The notes under the pieces: model-generated
Databases searched by the model: none
What the model was told of the DNA's origin: nothing
What the model saw: the letters and a program-made list of their open reading frames with translations, nothing else
NCBI RefSeq assembly: GCF_002754475.1
Contig: NZ_PEFL01000001.1
Coordinates: 2,542,001 to 2,606,000 of the forward strand
Direction: 5' to 3'
From: Comamonas sp. 26
GTDB taxonomy: Bacteria > Pseudomonadota > Gammaproteobacteria > Burkholderiales > Burkholderiaceae_C
DNA: 64,000 nucleotides
Position numbers and translations under genes: made by a program
In this document: positions 34,640 through 42,762 of the stretch, one piece after another
How positions within the stretch are numbered: position 1 is the first letter of the stretch
Layout of the letters: each line of letters starts with the position of its first letter

Positions 34640-34785
34640 GCCACCCCTTGAGGTGGCTTTTTTGCGCCTGGAGATCCTGAAATGTGAGTGAGTTGCCTGC
34701 ATGCGGCATGCATGTGCCTTCCCCCCGCAGGGCTTTAGCGGGGCCAAAACAAAAGCGTCTTCAGTCGAGGGCGCTTTTGTTTTTT
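34640..34785 (+). other. Hairpin-rich leader with start-stop codon pair
   Basis: Terminator GCCACC/GGTGGC with T6 (34640-34663), then GGAG and ATGTGA (34682-34687), a start immediately followed by a stop. Next come CCCCGC/GCGGGG (34723-34743) and CAAAAGCG/CGCTTTTG with T6 (34750-34785), just before the ribosome-binding site of the gene at 34801. A related copy of the first two thirds is at 52183-52287. Confidence 0.5.
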
Positions 34786-34800
34786 ACAAGGAGCCAAAGC

Positions 34801-35340
34801 ATGGGACTCGATATTTCCGCCTTCAAACAGCTGACCAAGATTGATTGTGTCTTTGATGCTGAGGGCGAACCCATCCACCCTGAAACGCGCGAAGCGCTGG
34901 ATTACGACTTCCGTGCACATGTAAACCCAGACTTCCCTGGTCGTAACGGATCGATAGAGAACCTCGCAATCTACCGCGCTGGCGACAGCTTCGGCTTTCG
35001 CGCCGGTGGATATGGTGGCTACAACGCATGGCGGAACGAACTTGCGAAGCTGGCTGCGTACCCTGCGAAGCCATTTGACCGCTACAAAACGGGTGATGTT
35101 CAGCAGAGGCATGACCAGGGCGCATGGGAGGCTGACTCTGGTCCATTCTGGGAGCTGATCAACTTCAGCGATTGTGAGGGCGTGATCGGCGCTGAGGTTG
35201 CCGCCAAGTTAGCCAAGGACTTCGCGGATCACCAAGAAAAAGCTGATGCACATACCGATCTGCGCTTTCTCGAAAGCTACAACGAGTGGCGCAAGGCTTT
35301 CGAGATGGCGGCTGATAACGGTGCCGTCGACTTCCACTAA
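34801..35340 (+). CDS. Phage-associated hypothetical protein
   Basis: 179 residues from ATG 34801 with AAGGAG upstream. MGLDISAFKQLTKI, DFPGRNGSIENLAIYRAGDS and FGFRAGGYGGYNAWRNELAK are typical of a protein I know from phage genomes without an assigned function. Soluble and complete. Confidence 0.65.
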   Translation: MGLDISAFKQLTKIDCVFDAEGEPIHPETREALDYDFRAHVNPDFPGRNGSIENLAIYRAGDSFGFRAGGYGGYNAWRNELAKLAAYPAKPFDRYKTGDVQQRHDQGAWEADSGPFWELINFSDCEGVIGAEVAAKLAKDFADHQEKADAHTDLRFLESYNEWRKAFEMAADNGAVDFH

Positions 35341-35373
35341 CAAATCAAGAAACTCCCTGGCGCGGCTGCCAGG

Positions 35374-35495
35374 GCCATCCGGCGTGACCACTCTAGCGAG
35401 GTCGTTTGATCTTTGGAATTAGCCAGAGCAAGCGGCGATTCATGGACTTCGGCGCGGCCTCCGCGTCGTTGGCGAAAGTGGTCACACCAGATGGC
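35374..35495. repeat. 122-bp element bounded by inverted repeats, copy 1
   Basis: GCCATCCGGCGTGACCAC (35374-35391) is an inverted match, with two differences, to 35478-35495. With its flanks, 132 bp recur at 52285-52416 with one mismatch. Both copies sit right after a GC-rich terminator hairpin. A - strand frame ends inside it (RRLLWLIPKIKRPR). It could be a MITE-like mobile unit or a long structured RNA. Confidence 0.6.
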
Positions 35496-35639
35496 GCAGC
35501 ACCTTTTATTAACCTAAGTGCGCATTTTTTCTGCTTGACCCTCATCGGGCAGAAATAAGCTGCGCCATCTACCCTTACTTCCACTCACTTCGCAGTGAGT
35601 TCGCCAGCCTCGCGCTGGCTTTTTTCTCAGGTGAAGCAG

Positions 35640-35852
35640 TTAGTACCGCGAATTCCATCGGTCATCGGAGCGCCGATCTGGCTGGCCTCGATTGTTATCC
35701 CTGCGGTCTTGGTTGTTGTCATACCGGCCGCCGCGATCATTGTCGTAGCGACCACCGTGGTCATGTCCTCGATCTCCATATGGAGGAACCACACATCCAC
35801 AAAGTGATGCAACGATGGCGGCAACTGCCGCGAGAGCAAATAGCTTTTTCAT
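35640..35852 (-). CDS. Small lipoprotein, Arg/Asp/Gly repeat-rich
   Basis: 70 residues. The signal peptide ends with a lipobox-like SLCGC, then PPYGDRGHDHGGRYDNDRGG and further RYDNN/RRDNN repeats. AAGGGG sits before the ATG. It is likely attached to the membrane and exposed in the periplasm. It has the same signal-peptide plan as the genes at 53514 and 63423. Confidence 0.65.
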   Translation of the reverse strand: MKKLFALAAVAAIVASLCGCVVPPYGDRGHDHGGRYDNDRGGRYDNNQDRRDNNRGQPDRRSDDRWNSRY

Positions 35853-35929
35853 AGCAACCCCTTGTTAGTGGTTGCACCCAGTCTATGCCCACCGGGTCCA
35901 GAAGGGACGATTATTTTTGGAGGTTTGTC

Positions 35930-36180
35930 ATGAATGCACAAGTTCCGCTATACAAGCGGTCGACGGACAACCCTATTGCGGATGCGTAAATCTGAGAAGA
36001 TGATTGCGACCGCGCCGATGAACTGCAACAAGAGGCCGAGCGCCAAGCGCCTCTAATCATCCAGCCCAAGCTTCAGGCCATCAGCAAGCTTGGAGGCTGG
36101 TCAGCAAGGCACTGCCGGGATAGGCAACTAAACGCCGTACAGCGCCCTTGGTGCAGAGGATGACGATTCTCTAAGCGCCT
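35930..36180 (+). pseudogene. Degraded small zinc-finger-like gene
   Basis: GGAGG leads to ATG 35930, giving MNAQVPLYKRSTDNPIADA and a stop at 35987. In another frame DDCDRADELQQEAERQAPLI and then RQLNAVQRPWCRG continue to 36167, reminiscent of the acidic helix and Cys-bearing end of TraR/DksA-type phage proteins. I read this as a frameshifted remnant; the identification is tentative. Confidence 0.3.
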
Positions 36181-36292
36181 TTTTCGAGCTGGTGACCTGC
36201 CCTTAGGCTCGGAAGCTGCAGCAATACATGACTGTTTGGCTTGCCAAGCAGCCGCCGCTAGTTATTTATCTTGATTTCCTGAGGGATCTTCA

Positions 36293-36475
36293 ATGACACC
36301 TATCGCCGCAATCGCAGCACACCCTGCATGCGCTGAGTTCAAGCTTCTGGAGCTTCAGGCCCAGGTTGACTGCCTCAAGGCGTACATCTACTGCCTCTTC
36401 CCCATCCCACTCCCGCCCGAAGCTTTGCGTGCTGCGCTCATGCCAGACTCCGAACACAGTGCCGATGCTATTTGA
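36293..36475 (+). CDS. Small hypothetical protein
   Basis: 60 residues (MTPIAAIAAHPACAEFKLLE and so on) with GAGGGAT seven bases before the ATG. One amphipathic helix (QAQVDCLKAYIYCL) and a Pro-rich turn. Not recognised. Confidence 0.45.
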   Translation: MTPIAAIAAHPACAEFKLLELQAQVDCLKAYIYCLFPIPLPPEALRAALMPDSEHSADAI

Positions 36476-36668
36476 GGTGTTGATTTCCGCGCAAAATTGC
36501 CCCGCTGGAAACGCGGCGGAAATCTCAAACTGACCCAACCTTTTGCCGAGCCAGGGGGCTTCCTCCTCCCTCTATTACTTCCCCAGGCATGCCCCGAAAG
36601 GGCATCGACTCTTTATTCAAGCCCGCAGCAAACGCTCGCGGGCTTTTTCTTTGCCCACAGGAGATTCC

Positions 36669-36806
36669 ATGCACTCACCACCCACGACCACCCCTGCACC
36701 CAAGCTGCTGCTCGCAGCGCAATGGGCGCTCACTGGATTCGGCCTCTTCTGCCTGGTCGGCGCGGCCGTGATCATCGCGACCACCCCTGAAGCTTGGCCG
36801 CTCTGA
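36669..36806 (+). CDS. Single-span small membrane protein, copy 1
   Basis: 45 residues. A short Pro/Thr-rich start and then KLLLAAQWALTGFGLFCLVG AAVIIATTPEAWPL, one membrane helix ending in a conserved TPxAWxL. A paralogue is at 52693. A GC-rich terminator (about 36632-36652) lies directly before its ribosome-binding site. Confidence 0.6.
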   Translation: MHSPPTTTPAPKLLLAAQWALTGFGLFCLVGAAVIIATTPEAWPL

Positions 36807-36816
36807 GCATCAATCA

Positions 36817-36862
36817 ATTTCTATAGCTACTCACGCTTTATTCATAAGCGTTAGAGGCAAAT
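36817..36862. repeat. Dispersed palindromic repeat
   Basis: ATAGCTACTCACGCTTTATT then CATAAGCGTTAGAGGCAAAT, immediately before the ATG at 36865. A near copy is at 52857. A diverged copy lies inside pepN. Confidence 0.6.
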
Positions 36863-36864
36863 TT

Positions 36865-37194
36865 ATGCACTTTAAAGACGCTTATGAATTGGTGAAGGTC
36901 TTCGGGCCGCGCGCAACCGCAAGCACCCTGAGCAGAGCAACCGGAATTTCTGCTCGCACCTTGAACCGCTTGGCGACAGAGAGCGGCATCACCCTGCGCA
37001 CATCCATAGAACCCATCACAGGAATTGAGCACCTGCCAGGCCTGCCTAACTTCACCGAAAGCCGTGCATGGCGCGGCGGGACTGTCCACCGCATTGATTT
37101 ATCCAAGGCCGGAGACAGCCCCGGCTATCGCTCCCTGCTCATTCACCAATCTGGCGTGCAAGGCCATGAAGATGAGGACGACAACGATGACTAA
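36865..37194 (+). CDS. Small HTH-like protein, copy 1
   Basis: 109 residues. The N-terminal half DAYELVKVFGPRATASTLSR then ATGISARTLNRLATESGI reads as a helix-turn-helix. The middle GIEHLPGLPNFTESRAWRGG is a conserved loop and the tail is acidic (GHEDEDDNDD). The last codons overlap the start of the secreted-protein gene at 37187, and the pair is kept together at 52904 and, as a remnant, at 62911. Confidence 0.6.
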   Translation: MHFKDAYELVKVFGPRATASTLSRATGISARTLNRLATESGITLRTSIEPITGIEHLPGLPNFTESRAWRGGTVHRIDLSKAGDSPGYRSLLIHQSGVQGHEDEDDNDD

Positions 37195-37405
37195 AGCCCT
37201 TTACGCAATCGCTCTGGCGATCCTCTCTGTGACGCTGCTCCTGATGTGGTGCACCAGCACAGCTAATGCAGACACCGAGCCCGATGGACCGAATGCACCG
37301 CTTGGCGCGATCCGCATGGCCGCCCGCGATGCCTTTGTCTGCCCCGGCATGCATGCCGAGTGGCTGGATGATCACACCATCCAATGCCTACGCGAAAAGC
37401 CCTGA
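37187..37405 (+). CDS. Small secreted protein, copy 1
   Basis: 72 residues. Signal peptide MTKALYAIALAILSVTLLLM ending near STANA, a Pro-rich linker, then AARDAFVCPGMHAEWLDDHT and IQCLREKP. Two cysteines 22 residues apart could form a disulfide. It is translationally overlapped with the HTH-like gene. Paralogues are at 53223 (truncated) and 62962 (complete). Function unknown. Confidence 0.65.
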   Translation: MTKALYAIALAILSVTLLLMWCTSTANADTEPDGPNAPLGAIRMAARDAFVCPGMHAEWLDDHTIQCLREKP

Positions 37406-37660
37406 GTCGCTACCAGCCAAGCACCTCATCGACACCCTGCTGCAGGAGCTGTAGCGCTACAGCCACCAACACAGCGCGTGCTACCTGCTATCGAAGGAAA
37501 TAAAATAAGCAGATGCCAACTCAACGAGCCATGCAATTGCAGTTATTTTCTGTGCAGCCTCAATGCTGTAAGTGTTGGTTCTAAAGCGGTTTTTGTTTCA
37601 AAAAGAGAGTATCGTGAAGTAAGCAGTCATTTCTGAGTGCTTATTGGATCGGAGGCTTGT
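37406..37660. other. Non-coding boundary into the AT-rich block
   Basis: About 250 bp. Base composition drops to AT-rich here. GGTTTTTGTTTCAAAAAGAG lies 65 bp before the gene at 37661 and may be part of its promoter, though I cannot assign boxes. No gene seen. Confidence 0.4.
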
Positions 37661-37885
37661 ATGAAAGCCACAGTTAACAAGAATTTCAATGCCCGCACTC
37701 GCAAAGCCGGGCATCCAGACGTCGATAGCCATTCAGTCTCTCATGATGACTACTCCCATACGCCTGATCACCCTATCCAAAAGGGCCGCTTTATTTTGAG
37801 TGATCTTGTTACAAATAATATCCCATCACCTAAAGCCTCTCAAGTAGGGATGAAAATCGTGGGGAAGAAATTTCTGAGCGAATAA
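37661..37885 (+). CDS. Module protein A1 (SHSxSHDD family)
   Basis: 74 residues, GGAGG five bases upstream. Basic N-terminus (MKATVNKNFNARTRKAG), then PDVDSHSVSHDDYSHTP, a His/Asp/Ser-rich box, and a basic C-terminus (VGMKIVGKKFLSE). The same box occurs in the protein at 41088 (PDINSHSISHDDHARTP). Each is followed at once by a B-type gene. Soluble, with no signal peptide. The His/Asp-rich box could bind metal, but this is a guess; the family is unknown to me. Confidence 0.6.
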   Translation: MKATVNKNFNARTRKAGHPDVDSHSVSHDDYSHTPDHPIQKGRFILSDLVTNNIPSPKASQVGMKIVGKKFLSE

Positions 37886-37901
37886 GCGGAAGGAAATTTG
37901 T

Positions 37902-38078
37902 ATGTTTTCAATACCACTATCCAGGGCCCACAATCTTTGGTCGAATCTGATGCATACGCTATTCCCTTGGGCGATAGCTTTTCCAAGCCTTCCAGAAGAG
38001 GAAGAAACGAATGTTAAATTGGATGAGGTCGTGGTAGAGAAAGACCATCAAATTAATTGTGATGCGCAAGATAATTAG
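37902..38078 (+). CDS. Module protein B1 (LFPW family)
   Basis: 58 residues, AAGGAA before the ATG, 16 bp after A1. SRAHNLWSNLMHTLFPWAIA matches in pattern RKVHGFWENLKYIFFPWVKV of the protein at 41328: xxHxxWxNLxxxxFPW. The rest is acidic (EEEETNVKLDEVVVEKD). The aromatic amphipathic N-terminus suggests membrane-surface contact. Unknown function. Confidence 0.55.
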   Translation: MFSIPLSRAHNLWSNLMHTLFPWAIAFPSLPEEEETNVKLDEVVVEKDHQINCDAQDN

Positions 38079-38144
38079 ATCATTTCGTCTCACAAGCGAT
38101 AAATAAGCCACCTACGGGTGGCTTTAAAACGTAAAAGGCGTACT

Positions 38145-38429
38145 ATGGAAAGCAGAGATTTCAACAATCCCCTTGCTAAATTAGAGGTTTATATGTTACC
38201 CGTATCGAAAAAACAATCATCCGATAAAAATCCTGATTCCAAAGAAATTGATAGCACTACAGTGCCTACTGGCGACTTCGTTTATTGCCCAGAAATATAC
38301 GAAGCCAGATGCCCTAAAAGTGATCATAAAGAGCCGCAAGTGCGCATCAAGAAATCTCGCCTAGCGCTACGTAGCAAAGCGACTGAAGAAGACTACCGAG
38401 CCCGTTCGTCTGTCACTCTCCACCTTTAA
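38145..38429 (+). CDS. Hypothetical AT-rich-block protein
   Basis: 94 residues from ATG 38145 (AAAGG upstream); ATG 38193 with GAGG is an alternative. Charged, with two cysteines (VYCPEIYEARCPKS) and a basic end (RIKKSRLALRSKA). A hairpin GCCACC-TACG-GGTGGC (about 38107-38122) lies just upstream. Not recognised. Confidence 0.5.
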   Translation: MESRDFNNPLAKLEVYMLPVSKKQSSDKNPDSKEIDSTTVPTGDFVYCPEIYEARCPKSDHKEPQVRIKKSRLALRSKATEEDYRARSSVTLHL

Positions 38430-38826
38430 GCTCGGCCTGCAGATCCTTGCTTCTCCTGTTACGTCAATTTCTTGCTCACATAGCAGCTCTATTCAAGCAC
38501 CCGAACAACGAATGCTGCATGTCTTCAAAAGTTCTTCCAAGATAGTTTTTCACCTGACTGCATAGCTTTATTTCAGATCATTTCTGAAAATTAACTGTTC
38601 CGATAAAAACCATATTTATAAAATTTCACGATAACACTTTGTTTAAATCACTCACATAGTGATAGCAAACAAAGCTTTCTCAGGCTAGTTAAAAGCAGGT
38701 CAGCTCCAATTCGATACAGCTCCAACTAACGTAATTTTTTGTGTGAAAAAGGTTTTAATTTTTAATCAGGCGTATTCTTCAACCATGGGAGTCAATTACG
38801 ACAGCCCTAAAAAATCGGAGGTCTTT
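38430..38826. other. AT-rich non-coding gap
   Basis: Nearly 400 bp with no frame that has both a ribosome-binding site and sensible composition. It contains ATTTCAGATCATTTCTGAAA (about 38570), a near-palindrome TTTCAG/CTGAAA. It may hold the promoter for the genes at 38827 and 39071. Confidence 0.4.
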
Positions 38827-39036
38827 ATGTCCTTCATTAATAGAAATACGATTTTTTTCAAGGTACGTAGACCACATCTTTTTGATATAGACAACTACCT
38901 TATTACAGACAAATATTTCACTTCACCGTCAAATGACGATCCAATGAGTGAATCACCAGAATTTGATAAATTATCTATAGGTACCGTAAAAAGATCACAA
39001 ATTCCAAAAAAAATAATAAAACCTTCAAACGAGTAG
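38827..39036 (+). CDS. Small hypothetical protein, possible B-type relative
   Basis: 69 residues from ATG 38827 with GGAGG five bases before; an upstream GTG at 38743 has no such site. MSFINRNTIFFKVRRPHLFD then an acidic middle and a Lys-rich tail (VKRSQIPKKIIKP). It begins like the next protein (MSYIN...). Confidence 0.5.
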   Translation: MSFINRNTIFFKVRRPHLFDIDNYLITDKYFTSPSNDDPMSESPEFDKLSIGTVKRSQIPKKIIKPSNE

Positions 39037-39070
39037 TTAATTAAGGAACCAACTAAATACAGGAGGCCTC

Positions 39071-39265
39071 ATGTCTTACATAAACTCTCAATGTCAAGGT
39101 TTTTGGTGCTCAATTAAGAAAACTTTTTACGGTATCAACAATAGAGACATCCTTCCAAAGAATCAGGAAAAGAAAACTCCCACAGACGAAGAAAAAAAAG
39201 ATCAGAAGCTTGAAAAGCCAATCTTGATCCAAAAACAACGGGAGCTTCACAGCAACGTCACTTAA
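39071..39265 (+). CDS. Module-like protein B3
   Basis: 64 residues with AGGAGG upstream. QGFWCSIKKTFYGI resembles HGFWENLKYIFFPW of B2, and the C-terminal half is very Lys/Glu-rich (NQEKKTPTDEEKKDQKLEK). It looks like a diverged third B-type gene without an A partner. Confidence 0.5.
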   Translation: MSYINSQCQGFWCSIKKTFYGINNRDILPKNQEKKTPTDEEKKDQKLEKPILIQKQRELHSNVT

Positions 39266-39426
39266 AAGTGATGTTGCATCAACGGTGCTAACAGACGGTC
39301 TGTCGTGAGCACTACCACCAGGACATCGCTCCACAAAGAATACCCACACCGTGGCTCCTTTCAAAGTGACACCTGGATCCATAGCAGGTCTTTCCGATTT
39401 GCTCTCAACCTCAAGGAGTATTCACC

Positions 39427-39588
39427 ATGACTCAGCAAACCAATCCACAAAGCACAGCAACCCAACAAGGCCAATCCCCAGCAGATCAACACCAAAAAGA
39501 CAAGCAAGCACAGCAGCAAGCCCCAAACCAGCAACAGCCTGGCCAGACTCCTGTGCAAGAACAGAAAAAGCCTGCACAGCAGGGGTGA
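39427..39588 (+). CDS. Gln/Pro-rich small protein
   Basis: 53 residues, AAGGAG before ATG 39427. Nearly half the residues are Gln (QQTNPQSTATQQGQSPADQH and so on), with Lys/Pro near the end. Disordered by composition. Unknown role. Confidence 0.55.
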   Translation: MTQQTNPQSTATQQGQSPADQHQKDKQAQQQAPNQQQPGQTPVQEQKKPAQQG

Positions 39589-40340
39589 CAACTGTTTCTC
39601 TGCTCTCAACAGAGCCTGAGACAACCAAAACGATCAACGTGCTTCGTTCTTGGAACCTCTACTGGCCCATGCAAATGGGGCAGCAGCTAAAAAATCCAAA
39701 TCTCAGTCAGCAGCAATGCAAATGCAATAAGCGCCAACCAGGCTCACAACCCTTGACGCAAATTAATGAGCAAATGCACTGACCCATGACTATCAATTAG
39801 AAGACCCGCATCACGCGGGTTTTCTATTTTGAAAGACCACAGCACTTGCCTGCATCTGCTGCAGCACCGCAGCCGCCTGCTGCGCGCCATGCAGAACGAA
39901 GCAGCGAGCACCGCAGCCCCTTCGACTTCTACACAAAACTACTTCCAAGCCGATCTGCAGCAAGCGCAGCGCGCTATGAAATTTGTAAAGAGAAACCGCT
40001 ATGCGCACCCGTTCCATAGTGATTTTCGGGCCTCAGGTCTGCGGCATTCGAGGCTGCATGTTTGCTTAGGTCAACGAAAATTCAACTTGTATTTATGTAG
40101 ATGTGGATTTAATACATTCACTTTGGCAACCGAAATAGGCGTCAACCAGCTGGAAAACAGCAACGGGCAACACTTTGAGGAATAACAAAATCGAAGCAGA
40201 AGACGCTTTTATTTCGTTCAAATTGATAGCGCACTGTAGCCGACCGTCACACTTCATATCTGAACGCTCGAGCTTTGACTACAGCTCATGAAATTTACGT
40301 CGCTTACTCTGTACTCTCCCTTGTTCAATAAGGATTTCTT
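39589..40340. other. Stretch without a supported gene
   Basis: About 750 bp. A terminator-like ACCCGC-ATCAC-GCGGGTTTTCT lies near 39805. A + frame from 39829 to 40185 has a helical middle (FQADLQQAQRAMKFVKRNRY) but no start signal and may be a remnant. Otherwise nothing is recognised. Confidence 0.35.
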
Positions 40341-40661
40341 ATGAGAGTTCAAAAAGCAAGTGCTGCAGAGCCTCCAAGTGATATAAGCCGAATACTTGAT
40401 GATTTGCGGGACGTTCTGGTCTCAAATGGGCATGATGCAGATCCAGCAACATCATTGCTTTTCAGCAAGGCTGCATCCACCTTGGAAAAGGTGAAGGCAG
40501 CTTCTGCCAACGCCATTGGTCAATCAAAAGCCCTAGCTCTGGCGACCGACTCCTATGTTCATGCGTCTCCTTGGCGGGTAGTCGGCGGAGCTTTGGCTGC
40601 AGGTACGCTACTCGGATTTGTACTCAGTAGAGGTAAAGCCGATTCAGCCGCAAAAAAATAG
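40341..40661 (+). CDS. DUF883/ElaB-YqjD-type membrane-anchored protein
   Basis: 106 residues. A long amphipathic helix (about 12-75, SDISRILDDLRDVLVSNGHD onward) is followed by YVHASPWRVVGGALAAGTLL GFVLSR, the family's C-terminal anchor. E. coli relatives bind ribosomes to the inner membrane in stationary phase. It fits the stress-type neighbours (CsbD, PRC-barrel). Confidence 0.85.
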   Translation: MRVQKASAAEPPSDISRILDDLRDVLVSNGHDADPATSLLFSKAASTLEKVKAASANAIGQSKALALATDSYVHASPWRVVGGALAAGTLLGFVLSRGKADSAAKK

Positions 40662-41087
40662 GCGCTTTCTACTCACCCAGCAATCCAAAGGATTGGCATT
40701 CAAAGCTGGATGTTCAGTTCCAGGAGGCAGGTTAAAACCTACAGATTGTTGGTATTTACTATGTAAATGTTTGCGTTAAACCGGTTTTCCCTATGAGATT
40801 GGCGTAACGTAGGGACAAGGCAATTGGTCAAGTAACCTGCCTGTATAGATCCGAAACCTACAGCGCTCAAATCGATTGAGTGGCATGAATTTTCCAGATT
40901 TCAGGTGCAGCCGGAAATCGCGCGAAATAAAAGATAGGCAAAAACGTGGCGCAGTCAACTGACCATTTAAGCGAGCTTTCTGCCTTTTGTGCTTGCTTAG
41001 GCTTAGCCCCTTTTCTGAACTGCTTTCTTTTCCACTGAAGCAAAGCCGCTCCTTGAGGATTGTAAAACGAACAAGACCGGAGATTTA
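40662..41087. other. Non-coding gap before the second A/B module
   Basis: About 425 bp. GTTAAACCGGTTTTCCC and GGCGTAACGTAGGGA near 40770-40815 may be promoter or operator elements for the gene at 41088. No coding frame is supported. Confidence 0.4.
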
Positions 41088-41318
41088 ATGCAACGTAAAG
41101 ATCAAGCAATCACTATTGCGCCAGCGCCACAGGCGCTTCAACCAGATATCAACAGTCACTCGATTTCTCACGATGACCATGCACGGACGCCGAATATGAC
41201 TATGAAAAATAGCGATGTGGACATCAACAATCCGGATGCAAGGTCAACGCAATCCTCCAATGTCATGCAGCTGGAGGCAGAGCATGGTTGGGATGTATAT
41301 CCAGATCGGATGACGTAA
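41088..41318 (+). CDS. Module protein A2 (SHSxSHDD family)
   Basis: 76 residues with GGAG five bases upstream. PDINSHSISHDDHARTP matches the box in A1 at 37661; outside the box the two diverge. The C-terminus is acidic (EAEHGWDVYPDRMT), unlike the basic end of A1. Followed 9 bp later by B2, so both copies keep the A-then-B order. Confidence 0.6.
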   Translation: MQRKDQAITIAPAPQALQPDINSHSISHDDHARTPNMTMKNSDVDINNPDARSTQSSNVMQLEAEHGWDVYPDRMT

Positions 41319-41327
41319 GGAGTTTTT

Positions 41328-41573
41328 ATGTATGAACTTTCTCTACGCAAAGTTCACGGCTTCTGGGAAAACCTCAAATACATATTTTTCCCTTGGGTAA
41401 AAGTAGTTCCATTAACACCTGAGATGAATAAGGAACTACCCAAAAAGGAGAGAAAATATGAGCCAAGTGAGTCCTATAGGTCAAGACGGCCTTTGAACAA
41501 CGTAATGACCACACTTGCTGTTATTGGCGTTGTAGCCGCTGCGTACTTTGCTCACCGGTACGGCGTATTCTGA
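41328..41573 (+). CDS. Module protein B2 (FFPW family) with C-terminal membrane helix
   Basis: 81 residues with AAGGAG upstream. LRKVHGFWENLKYIFFPWVK VVPLTPE resembles B1. A charged linker (KKERKYEPSESYRSRR) leads to a membrane helix (NVMTTLAVIGVVAAAYFAHR). B1 lacks this helix, so the anchor is either lost there or gained here. Confidence 0.6.
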   Translation: MYELSLRKVHGFWENLKYIFFPWVKVVPLTPEMNKELPKKERKYEPSESYRSRRPLNNVMTTLAVIGVVAAAYFAHRYGVF

Positions 41574-41643
41574 CAAAGATCCAAGCTCCTATTTCCAGGA
41601 AGAACGGCTTGGAAGAAGACCGTTCTCACCTGAAACCTAGACT

Positions 41644-41668
41644 AGCCCGCCACTGAGCGGGCTTTTTG
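41644..41668 (+). terminator. Intrinsic terminator
   Basis: AGCCCGC-CACTGA-GCGGGCT followed by T5. The same hairpin sequence recurs at about 42370 and 54517 immediately before ribosome-binding sites. Confidence 0.75.
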
Positions 41669-41694
41669 CTTTCTGGATCCCCACGCTCAATAAC

Positions 41695-41895
41695 ATGCTC
41701 ATTTACCAACTGGCCATGTACCGGCAAGGCGATCTACAGGTGCAGGAGGATGTTCGAAAACCGACTGTCTTTGCCGAGTGCGACGCCACACAGAAGCGCT
41801 CAGAGGTTGCCCATCCTCGCGACAGCTTAGCAATCAAAGCCAGGAAGCTAGCATCACTTCAATATTCGACCGCATCTTTGCAAGCGTCGCTTTGA
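41695..41895 (+). pseudogene. RdgC N-terminal remnant (copy 1)
   Basis: MLIYQLAMYRQGDLQ, then KPTVFAECDATQKRSEVAHPRD, resembles the start of RdgC, a ring-shaped DNA-binding protein affecting RecA, and the sequence at 63564. It is diverged, cut after about 45 residues and overlaps a - strand gene, so it is not functional RdgC. Confidence 0.45.
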
Positions 41896-42136
41896 AGCGC
41901 TTGCCCTCCTCAGCCAGTTTCTCGTAATCAGCGTCTTGCTTGCTCTTGAGGGCCGCGAGATACAGCTCTAACTTTTCGCGCTGCCTCACTACCTGATCCA
42001 ATAGCCTCTCAGCTTCTGCTTGATCAGCAGCGTTCGCACTCATTTTCTGCACACGCTTCATCAGCACATCGATATGAACCAATTCCGCTTCAGACTCGCG
42101 AATGTGTCTTTCAGCCATCTGCTCTATCGTTTCCAT
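41834..42136 (-). CDS. Coiled-coil protein of unknown function
   Basis: 100 residues from ATG 42136, AAGGAGG five bases upstream. Nearly entirely helical with heptad-like spacing (METIEQMAERHIRESEAELV, LLDQVVRQREKLELYLAALK). Soluble, with no recognised family. Its 3' end overlaps the RdgC-like remnant on the other strand. Confidence 0.65.
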   Translation of the reverse strand: METIEQMAERHIRESEAELVHIDVLMKRVQKMSANAADQAEAERLLDQVVRQREKLELYLAALKSKQDADYEKLAEEGKRFKATLAKMRSNIEVMLASWL

Positions 42137-42406
42137 CACGGCCTCCTTGCAGTCAGCACACTGCCTTGCGAATCTGGTTAATCAGTATGAGAAGCCCGTC
42201 TCCTTGAGAAAAGAGCAGGTCAACACTGCCGTTCATAACGGTACAGCAACTAGCCTACCGGTGCAAAGAGATCCGTTGCCAGACACTATGTCTCTAAGTG
42301 CCATCACAGGCGCAAAAGCACACGCACAAAGCGTCTCTATACCCCCTCACCTCACTTCCATACCTAAACGGCCCGCCACTGAGCGGGCTTTTTGCTTTCT
42401 GGAGCC

Positions 42407-42500
42407 ATGAAACCTGCGTACTACAACGAAATCGACCAGTTCGCGGCCCAGATGCTGCGCAATCTCATCGTCGCCGGACACATAGCGCCTGGCCATTTAG
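42407..42500 (+). pseudogene. Phage DNA methyltransferase N-terminal fragment
   Basis: From ATG 42407, with CTGGAG before it: MKPAYYNEIDQFAAQMLRNL IVAGHIAPG, the usual start of phage cytosine methyltransferases. It stops at about 42500, where the sequence becomes the antisense of a terminase gene. No catalytic motif remains. Confidence 0.55.
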
Positions 42501-42760
42501 GCTGTTTCGTAGTGATTGCCTCAATCCGAATTTGCTCCCAACGCCAAAGTCAAAACCCACTCTTCGGAGCACTCTCCAAAAGTGGGTGCGCGCCATTCCT
42601 CGATCTCGTCATCCCACACCTTCGCCAAGTCAACGACCTTCAACTCCCTGAAGATGACCAGAGCCTGCTCGGCCTGGTCTCGGAAGATAGGCAGCGGAAT
42701 GATGGACTTCCGCTGAACCAACCGAGCCTCCCAGTCGGTACATGCAGTTGTCCAATCCAT
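42501..42760 (-). pseudogene. Phage terminase large subunit, N-terminal fragment
   Basis: MDWTTACTDWEARLVQRKSI IPLPIFRDQAEQALVIFREL KVVDL, then PTFGECSEEWVL, the N-terminus of a phage large terminase. It is cut after about 75 residues, before the ATPase Walker A. Its start abuts the stop of the small-subunit gene. It shares a junction at about 42500 with the methyltransferase fragment. Confidence 0.65.
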
Positions 42761-42762
42761 AT

